Below are positions 55,655-64,000 of a stretch of 64,000 bases of DNA, one piece after another. Below the pieces are notes generated by a model, which ran no database searches, was not told where the DNA came from, and saw only the letters and a list, made by a program, of their open reading frames with translations. How positions within the stretch are numbered: position 1 is the stretch's first letter; each line of letters starts with the position of its first letter. The DNA is from Zerene cesonia (taxonomy: Eukaryota > Arthropoda > Insecta > Lepidoptera > Pieridae). Position numbers and translations under genes: made by a program. The DNA lies in contig NW_024045135.1 of assembly GCF_012273895.1 (NCBI RefSeq), forward strand, positions 1,178,001 to 1,242,000. The letters are read 5' to 3'.

Positions 55655-55865
55655 AAACTAGACGCTCGTCCTTGCTCCGCCCGTATATCAGGATTCCTAT
55701 TTTATCCCAATAGAGCATTTAATCGGGATAAAAAGTAATCTTATCACCCAAGTCAGCTCATACCCTATCTGCATGCCCAATTTCATCAAAATCCGTCCAG
55801 TATTTTCAGTGTGATTGATGGACAAACATCCAAACCAACAAACTTTCTCATTTATAATATTAAAG
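55655..55865 (+). repeat. Family H dispersed repeat
   Basis: GACGCTCGTCCTTGCTCCGCCCG ... AATTTCATCAAAATCCGTCCAG ... TTTATAATATTAAAG. Confidence 0.7.
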
Positions 55866-56654
55866 TTCATTTCACAACTGTATAAAACAATCCAACCAAT
55901 CATTATAATGCATTTACTTTTGTGACATAAATTCATCATTTATTTAACGGCATGAATATTGAAACGTCCATAAAAATCGTATTTCTACTGTGACATCACA
56001 ATATGATTATTTAAAATTATTTAATAACATATGTAAACTGTGTACACTGACACCGACATTTCAAGAATAAACGTGTTGTGTATTGTTAAGACACATGGAA
56101 CAGAGTTAAGGAAATACATTTCCGACTTTCTAAAGTAAAAAATCCATGGGTCAAGGTCATGTTGAAAAGGTTCTTAGTAAGCCTACTATAGTATTTAATC
56201 TCAGTTTATAGAAGATGGAAATCTATGGAATGATGTTGCTTAAGAACCGGAGAACAGTTTTCAGACATTACTAACACTCAGAGTTTCCATTAAAATTTAC
56301 ATAATTTTTACGCAACTACAGAATTTCTTGTGGGCTTTTCTACGTAGAAATTGCTTTCTAAACCGGTGGTAAATAATAAATTATGTATTTTGACAATTTG
56401 AAAGCGCTTCTGAAAGAAGTCTATTTGAATGAATAAATGTTTTTTAGTTTGAGTTGAGTTGATGAGGCGAAAATAAAATCTATTTTCTCACAATTTAGAA
56501 GACAATTTGAGCTTGAATTGAAATCCCTTGTAGATATTTTCGAAGTAAATACTGAATATTTTTCAGGTTAAGTACCTACATTTCAACAATAAAAAAGTAA
56601 TAAAGCTTCAACAAACGCATTGCTCACGTTGTGTAAGTATAATAGTATTTCTGT

Positions 56655-56800
56655 TGTAGGAGTTGAGCACACTTCGGCACGAATTGGGCCAGCTCGCACG
56701 GGGGAAGGTACTTTTGTGTTTCGTACGATAGGCGGGCGAGTTGGAAGCCCATATCCTTTTTCTTACCACACAATTATTTCAAGATCCCTTATCCCTTACC
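56655..56800 (-). repeat. Family G dispersed repeat, interrupted by a SINE
   Basis: GTTGAGCACACTTCGGCACGAATTG ... GTTTCGTACGATAGGCGGGC ... CCATATCCTTTTTCTTACC. SINE family A lies inside its far end. Confidence 0.65.
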
Positions 56801-57107
56801 TTAAGCAGTGGTGGCTCAGTGGTGAGAACCTCGGACTTCAAAATCGATAAGTCGGGGTTCGAGACCGGGCGAGCGTGCAGGAAATAAATTGATTTTTCAA
56901 TTTATCTGCGCATGTGGATAACATCAACACTGCTTAAACGGTGAAGGAAACATCGTGAGGAAACCGGCATGTCCAAGAATTAAAAGTTCGACGACATGTG
57001 AAATCTGCCAACCCGCACTTGGCCAGCGTGGTGGATTATGGCCTGAACCCTCATAGGAGGCCTGTGTCCCAGCAGTGGGAACATATATGGGCTGATGATG
57101 ATGATGA
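56800..57107 (+). mobile_element. tRNA-derived SINE (family A), full length, nested in another repeat
   Basis: Complete copy with tail (GATGAT)n. A 10-base duplication, TATCCCTTAC, flanks it (56790-56799 and 57108-57117). The site is inside a minus-strand G-family repeat beginning about 56655. Confidence 0.88.
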
Positions 57108-57884
57108 TATCCCTTACAGGCGGGTAACGCAGTTGCTGAGGTGCTAGGTCTGCTCATGATCATGGTTGGTGATGGTTCCTTAACACCTCGCGGCCCAAGA
57201 GCTCAGTTTGTCAGCTCTGGCCTCTATGCGTTTAAAAATAATCTTCTAATCGATTTGTAAACCTTGGTCCTTTTATTAATATCGAAAAAGAGCTTATAGA
57301 TTCATGTTATATGTATTGTTTGAAAATGGAACATATTTTAAACATAATATTATCTAATTTTTTTTATCACTGCTACGGGCGAATTTCCAAATTAGCTATA
57401 CTAATGTCTAACTTCACTTTAAACAATGTTAACAGATTTTTCATCCTAGTATATTGTGCTTTGATATGTCAGTCAGTATTATGTCAGGTTTCCATTTAAA
57501 TAATGTAAATAGCTTTATTTTTATATAATTATCATTAGGGTATTGGCCATCCGTGCGCGTAGTTGGATATTCCCATGGAAATAAGAAGTTTTATCGTAAT
57601 AAAAAAACTTATGTCAACCTTTAGCCTTCTTACTATCACAAACATATCCCAAAAACTCTTCCTTGCGACGTGAATGAAAGACAAACAAACAAACACACTT
57701 TAGCATTTATAATATTAGCAAGGGTTAATGATACTACGCAAGTGGTGTAATGCTAAGTCTGTCAATAGTGCCACAACGCAAACTTGTGGTCACGTATGTA
57801 TATTGTATAGTCTATGCATTTGATCTGAAACCTAATCTAGGCAATAGGCACCGCAACATTACCTGTGTCTAATCACTTAACGGG

Positions 57885-58020
57885 TTTAGGTGTATGTTTG
57901 TGTGTTAGTATGCATGTTTCGTTTTTATACGATAACGACTCAATAGATTTTAATTTATTGAAGCACGAAGACAATTTTTAGATAAAAGATTTTGATTCAA
58001 AATGTTTAAATGTAGATAAC
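57885..58020 (+). repeat. Dispersed repeat pair, copy 2
   Basis: TTTGTGTGTTAGTATGCATG, TTTCGTTTTTATACGATAACGAC, GAAGACAATTTTTAG and TTAAATGTAGA match 41020-41150. Confidence 0.6.
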
Positions 58021-58769
58021 AAAAGATTAAAAACAGTTTGTATCATTTACGATGCGTGATTTTATGGAGTTCTTAAATAAATACATTTTGATGACATTAT
58101 AGAACATTATAGAGTTTACATAAGTATATTTAAATGTGTATGTAACCATAATAAACACACATACGTAATTTTCCCTAAATATAAACAATTTGCATGTGTA
58201 ACGTTTTAAAATTTAAACTTCAACAACTACAATGCGAATGTGAATAGAAAAGCGAATAATGCACGAACTTTCCAAATAAAACCGATTTATAATCTGCACG
58301 TGCTGTAACAATGAATGTTTTGCAGACGTATTTCGTGGGAATAGCTCTTACCGCGTAATAATTTTAACTTTACTCCATCTTTATGAACATCTTCGAAGAT
58401 AACTGAACGCGCATTTAAGTTATAAGTGAACAGAACGGATCTTTCAGTGGGGAGATTTATGTAATGGCGCCAATTTAGCTTTTTCGACATTTCTGAAAAT
58501 CTAACACTGAAAGAATTTCCAGGACCAGTAGTTCCTAAGATTAGTGCGGTTAAACAAACAAACTCTTCAGCTTTATAATATTAGTATAGATTAGATTTAA
58601 TGAAATACATCACTTATTTCTTCGTATCCGCACTAAACAGTATGGTGTCACTGTAAATTGAAGACACAGGTTCCTGAAACACAGTTTATACTATTTTGGG
58701 AGACTTATGTTTAATGATTATGTATCATCAATAGGCTATTGACAAATTAACACTTCGTAAAACGTAATA

Positions 58770-58932
58770 AGGACTAGTATTTCCTTGTGTTTGATTTTAA
58801 ACGAGTATTATACATTTAGAAAGAGATTATACATTTACAGCGAGCGTAAAGTGTTTAAAACGTCGGGTTAATAATATAATGAATAAATCGCGTTTAAAAT
58901 CCGTTAAAAAGTTTTTAATTTCTAAATGTAAT
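58770..58932. mobile_element. Family C element, partial
   Basis: AGTATTTCCTTGTGTTTGATTTTA flank, ACAGCGAGCGTAAAGTGTTTAAAACGTCGGG and the right arm to AATTTCTAAATG. Most of the left arm is deleted. Confidence 0.65.
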
Positions 58933-59699
58933 AAGGACTGCTTCAATACAATATTGTTATATGATTCAGAGCTCAAGCTTCGATATTTTATTATTCAAGC
59001 GGCAAGGTACAAAAAGGCTACATTATTAATGTATCCCGGGATGGATGCATGATCCGTTTGTGGAATACACGATTTGACCTGAAATGGTACAAATATCCAG
59101 TGAATCTAAAGCAAATTCTCTTGATAAACGATACTTTCGTGTTTGTCGTTTGGGATGTGACACGATTTAGAATATATACTGCTATTTAATCCATACATAT
59201 ACATGTTAAAGTAACTCTGATTGTCTTTCACGCATAAACCACTGAACCGACGGTTTGAGAACTTATAAAGGATGGGTTTTGTCCCGAATATCCCGTGGGA
59301 ACGGGAATTTTCAATTTTTGTCGAAGCTCTAAATATATTCTATATAGTGAGATTACATACTGCAAAAGAATTTCGCATTAACCATATTTCATGACGATGT
59401 CGCCAGAAATATACGTCTAGTAATAAATTATTACATTTGGCAATACTTTCGTGGTATTTAATACAATCGTGTCAGAGATAATACAATCTTGTCTACTGAA
59501 TGTCACGACTGTTTAGCGTTCGATTCGAAAATGTGTCGCGAAATCGGGTTTTCTTAGTAGAAAAATCGTATGTATAAAAGTAGATAGGTCGGTAATAAAT
59601 CATTTCGTAGTTATGTTGTTACTAGCTTTTCTACCATGACATCTTATTCAAATTAAAGTATGAAATTCTAGATTTTGTCCTATTTTAATCAAGTATTGT

Positions 59700-59880
59700 C
59701 AACCGACTTCAAATTGGGAGAAGGTTTTCAATTCAAGTGTTTTTTTTTGGTGTTTGTTACCTCATAACTTTTTACTGGGTGAATCGATTTTTATGTTTCT
59801 TTTATTTATTTTAAGATGATGCTACCCATATGGTACCATAAATTTGGTCTAGGTAGACTTTTATCTATCTTTCAAATTTT
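59700..59880 (-). repeat. Dispersed repeat family I, inverted
   Basis: ACCGACTTCAAATTGGGAGAAGG ... CATAACTTTTTACTGGGTGAATCG is the family read backwards. Confidence 0.55.
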
Positions 59881-61009
59881 AACCAAACCCGCTTATCTTT
59901 CATGCGATTTGAGCATTAAATTTATAATAAAGTGAAATGACAAAATCACCTACGTTTTAAACCGTTTAATAACATCACAAAATAATAATAAAAATAACAA
60001 ATTATTTCATCTCTAACTACTGATATGTTTGTAGTTAAATCGAGTAAGTTGGGTCTTTAATTATACCATTGCCAATATTATAAATGCGAAAGTGTGTTTG
60101 TTTGTTTATCTTTACATTGCATAGGGTACTTTTTACCATGGAGAAACATGTGATTCCCATGTGCGGTGTCCATCGACAGCACGGGCCAATCCGCTATCGG
60201 AATACTAGAAATAACTAAGAATGCGCTGAGTTCTTCCACGAAATATCCATAAATTTCCGTCAAACTGTTGAAACCGAATGCATTCAAAATTGCACTTTAA
60301 CAAATAGACAGAGCATCGTAAATTTTACACTCCATTGATTCCTATTGTGTAGATATATTTTTAAAAATCATACGTATCACAAGTTTCCACTTATGCATTC
60401 AAAATTGTACTTTAACAATAAGGAACAGAGTCTTCAATTGTTTGAGAACAAGTTATAGATACCGAAAATCGGCCTCAAATGCCTTTACTTAAATATTTAT
60501 TCGAGAACAGTCGATGATGTGTTAATAAGTATTGAACCTCCGATCTCTTGAACGGAGCGGTCCTTGTGGTCGCCTTTGATCTAAATATAATCTGCTTTTC
60601 CAAAGCTCCATCATGTTAAATTTTTTAAGGTCTAAGGGTTCTATCTAAAGTTTTGAAAGATTATTATGTCATGTTAAAGTATCCTTGTGAAATAAGGTCG
60701 TCGGAGCCGGAGACCCGGGTCCCTTTTTCTTACCGTTTCCTTTATTCCTAATAAAAAATACAATTATCTAATATTTCTAATTCCGATCTATAAATATACG
60801 TAATATATTAAGTATTTAACTCAAATTCTGACCAGATACTCTATTGCCACGTAAAAACAAATATCCAAACTACGCTATAATTGCTGTGAAACATTGTTTC
60901 TGCTTATGTTAAACTGCAACTCCTCTCATATTTATCTTAGAAATTATGATGCCTTGAATTTTTGCTATTACATAAGTACTTATAGCGTAATTTGTTTTTT
61001 TATAAAATA

Positions 61010-61183
61010 CTAGCCGCCCCGGCTTCACACGGGCGCAATAATGCATGATATATATAAACCGTCTAATTCCGTCTAATAGATGGCTATTAAAAAGAACCCC
61101 ATCAAAATCTGTTGCGTAATATAAAAAGATCTAAGAATATCGATTTTAGGATGGTGGAAAGCAACTTTGTTTTATACTATACT
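61010..61183 (+). repeat. Family E repeat
   Basis: CTAGCCGCCCCGGCTTCACACG ... CCCCATCAAAATCTGTTGCGTA ... CTTTGTTTTATACTATACTAG. It directly abuts the family D copy at 61181. Confidence 0.65.
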
Positions 61184-61376
61184 AGCTGCGCCCCGCGGTT
61201 TCACCCGCATAAGTCTGTATCCGGTACGAATATCGGGATAAAAAGTTGCCTATATGTTACTCCAGTTGTCCAGCTGTCTACGTACCAAATTTCATTGCAA
61301 TGGGTTCAGTAGTTTTTTCGTGAACGAGCAACAAACACACACATCATTATAAACTTCCACATTTATTATAGTAGGA
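61181..61376 (+). repeat. Family D repeat
   Basis: CTAGCTGCGCCCCGCGGTTTCACCCGC to the weak end TTTATTATAGTAGGA. Confidence 0.78.
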
Positions 61377-61717
61377 AGGATAGTGATACACTTAATTAGC
61401 TTTCTTTGAATATATTGATGACAATTCCCTCTTCATTTAATTTCGAAAATCAAAGTATCTCGTGCATCCTAGTCTACCACAAGATCATGGACTATTATCC
61501 ATAAAGCATCAAAATCAGTGCAGTCGTTTCGACGTGAACATGGGACACTCACTATAGGATAAGCGATGCGGTTCGTTACGCTGTGTTTATATTGAATTTC
61601 AGTATGTAAACACGTTAAAAGCAGGGATAATCGAAATGAATTTCGACAAATGTTTAGCCTCGAAGCGAAACGTTGCCACTGGTATAGTTTGTCGTATCTA
61701 GTACATATAAATGCTTA

Positions 61718-61925
61718 AAGTGAAGTCCCGTGTCCCCTACTGGGGTATGGGGCAGATGATATACATCTGTTTCACTGATCGATTTTCTTTATGGACAAGT
61801 AGGTGATCAGCCTTCTGTGTCCTGCCAGACCGAGACATTTTTTTTATTTTTATTGTCCCACCGGGAATCGAACCCAGGACCCCTCGGTTCTACGCTCACG
61901 CGTTTACCACTGTACCAAGGAGGCG
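61718..61925 (-). mobile_element. tRNA-derived SINE (family B), full length with perfect TSD
   Basis: Reverse complement of the copy at 37111, with box B complement GGGAATCGAACCC. A perfect 12-base duplication, TATAAATGCTTA, lies at 61706-61717 and 61926-61937. Confidence 0.9.
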
Positions 61926-62544
61926 TATAAATGCTTAGAACGGTTTAAATTCGATTGAAGATATCGTCGAAGCTTCCATTTGTATGGTTTTTGTGAAACT
62001 CATACGAGCATTTCCAACTGAATATTTTCGCATCAGCGATATTCCATGCCTTATTAAGTTTCTTTGAGACGTCAATTGTCGCTTTGGTTTTAAAAGTATA
62101 GCTGTTTTTTAAAATGAAATTTTCATATGATGCATGAGGTATGATAACTATGTACCAAGTTAAATGCGATGATAATAATATGTGTACGCAAAAAAGCAAA
62201 AATAGCTTATTGTATCTGAATATTAGTTTGACTCGGAGATTAATTATGTTTGTTTATTTGGTTACGACACAAGTGAATCCGCGGGCTCCACCTATACCAT
62301 ATCCATATTTTAAATGCAAGTCTGTGCCTATATATTACGTTTACAACGGCTAAATCAGAAAACCGTTTCGGATTAATTCAGATTTTAAATAGTTCAAGAT
62401 AGATGGTACATACGTAAGTTATGTTTTTAAAATCAACCCAACACATACATTGCTTTTGTGTGTCAGTGAACCTGCCGGACGCGGCTAACTTGAAAACTCC
62501 ACATCGGAGGGTAAACAGCATCGTTACGTAACGCGTTACAGCAC

Positions 62545-62845
62545 CTGTCTTTTTTTTTTTTATGTTACAGTCGGCAATGGAGCTGGTGGGACGCCTGATG
62601 TTAAGCGCTACCACCGCCCATGAACATTTGTAGAGGCATAAGGTCCTTTGCAGACCTTACGCCTCTACAAATGGATTGTCGACTTTTTGGGAAGGGATTA
62701 AGAAAGGATTGGCGATAGGAATAAAGGAAAGGACTGGGAAGGGTAAGGAAAAGGATATGGGCCTGTCTGTCTGGTTTCCCTTTCTCACATACACGGCAGG
62801 CAAACAGGAGCTTCCTCTCCCACTATAACTCACCGCGCTAGCCGA
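62545..62845 (+). repeat. Family G dispersed repeat, longest copy
   Basis: Poly-T start, then ACAGTCGGCAATGGAGCTGG, ACCACCGCCCATGAAC, a strong hairpin (CATTTGTAGAGGCATAAGGTC / GACCTTACGCCTCTACAAATG) and GGGAAGGGTAAGGAAAAGGAT. No conserved protein is implied; the frame through it in other copies is incidental. Confidence 0.75.
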
Positions 62846-64000
62846 TTAGTAGATTTTGGATAGAGATTAGTTCAAACTTTAAAAGTCCTGGAACACGCAC
62901 GCTTTTTTATTAGGTACAGAAGTTTTATACAAGCTTATTTATATTTACGCATGATCCACACCCACTCGACTATTTATTTCTGCGTCTTACGCAGTTGTCA
63001 CTCGTACAAACAACATGTTATATTTAATATGCGACCAAGCATATCAATATTCCCAGTGCGTAAAATATTCAGCACAGATAACGCAGTCAACTCGAAAAGG
63101 GTCCTTTGAGACAAGTCAGCTGAGAATTCTGATATACAATGTACATTAGAACACACCGCCCGGTAATATGTATAAAGATATGAGGGTATTTTTATAATTG
63201 GAAGGATTATCCCGAATCAAATCTGTCAAATCTTTCCATGTGTATTAAAAATTGGGACATGTGGAGAGGCTGATATTATGTTATGCTGGTTTGAAAAGGT
63301 TTCACTACTCATTGGTGTTTTAGTATCATTTCTAGATCTATTTATAGAAAGCACTCCAGATTGAAGATGTTGGCTATGAGGAAGCATTGTTGTACCTCGG
63401 AGAGTACCAAGGAAAAATTTCTTTCACTATTAGAAGGTGCATCTTCAAATTAATGAAATAGGCTATAATATGTATACCACGGGCGAAGCCGGGGCGAAAA
63501 GCTGACATATTATGTTATGTTGTTACAAATAAATGACTTTTTTTTCATTATTCTCGGAAGTAGGGGTATACTTAGGGGAGAATCCATAGTGTACAATTAA
63601 ACTAATGGGAAACTCTAAACAAAATTTAATATGCAATTAATGGACGTGCCAGCCATTACATAACATCCACTTTTTATTATCTGTTGCTATAGCGACAACT
63701 GAAATACATCATCTCTGAGAATTTCAACTGTATCTTAGGGGGCGTCCATAAATTACGTGAGGTGTTTAAGGGGGGAAAGGGGGTTCAAGTTAAAGTAAAA
63801 AAAAAATACTACATGAATAAAAACGTTTCTAGTTCAAGTTAAAAATAATTGAAACGCGAAAATATAAAAAAAGGAAAAAATAAATAAAACAAATATTGCG
63901 TTTTCATTAAAGGCCTGATAAAATCCGAGGAAATAAGAATCAGTACCTGACGAGGTGACCTGTATAACCTACTTTCATTCCTACTGTTATAATACTGATA

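Larger units (their letters stand above)
39052..64000. other. 25 kb upstream of the first visible receptor exon: no confirmed gene
   Basis: Apart from the repeats listed and one gap, I found no open frame with recognisable protein character and no exon that could supply the phase-1 partner of acceptor 39051. The stretches 39.1-40.9, 43.3-44.5, 46.5-47.0, 48.3-48.9, 49.0-50.8, 52.0-53.8, 54.5-55.6, 55.9-56.6, 57.1-57.6, 58.0-58.7, 59.9-61.0, 61.9-62.5 and 62.85-64.0 kb are AT-rich single-copy-looking DNA, probably 5' intron or intergenic. Confidence 0.5.

Overview
The window is AT-rich animal nuclear DNA and almost certainly lepidopteran. It has long introns, a heavy load of short non-coding repeats, GT-AG splice sites, arthropod-type TATA plus TCAGT promoters, and repeat families typical of moth and butterfly genomes: tRNA-derived SINEs and the 'gcgccccgcggtttcacccgcg ... 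ataatattagtagga' family. Two runs of exactly 1000 N are assembly gaps of unknown true size.

Main gene (minus strand, about 36 kb in view). Four coding exons (39051-38284, 19187-19004, 9697-9574, 3016-2873) join with matching splice phases (1, 2, 0) into about 406 residues. They form the extracellular part of a class C orphan GPCR of the GPR158/GPR179 family (Drosophila CG31760/Smog relatives): a glycosylated N-terminal region, a Cache-type ligand-binding domain ending in a YYDCGGGNIW motif, and a Cys-rich EGF-like stretch. The 5' exon(s) and the seven-helix exons were not found and probably lie outside the window, or in a gap for the 5' end.

Nested genes. The 19.1-kb intron between the first two of these exons hosts other genes. 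(i) A cluster at 20.4-26.3 kb contains three small intronless genes. Each encodes a signal peptide, a divergent low-complexity linker (Lys/Pro/Thr/Cys-rich in one; acidic/His-containing and strongly His-rich in the others) and a C-terminal alpha-crystallin/HSP20-like domain, so they look like secreted small-heat-shock-like proteins. A decayed fourth copy may lie at about 24.5-24.7 kb. (ii) At 31.2-35.1 kb is an 829-codon intronless reading frame with an intact N-terminal vWA/MIDAS motif set and a possible U-box-like central segment. It has its own TATA/Inr promoter, a predicted 5'UTR intron and a poly(A) signal. This gene and the secreted HSP20-like cluster are the most novel items in the window.

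Repeats. The rest is intronic or flanking sequence filled with mobile-element remains. There are two tRNA-derived SINE families (several copies with intact target-site duplications), a fold-back MITE-like family, a very abundant Helitron- or RTE-like short repeat, a 'cggcaatggagctggtgg' family, a near-perfect 364-bp palindrome at 16278-16641, and two (TA)n tracts. From 39.1 to 64.0 kb I see no convincing protein-coding gene, only repeats and a few CpG-richer islands that could be regulatory.
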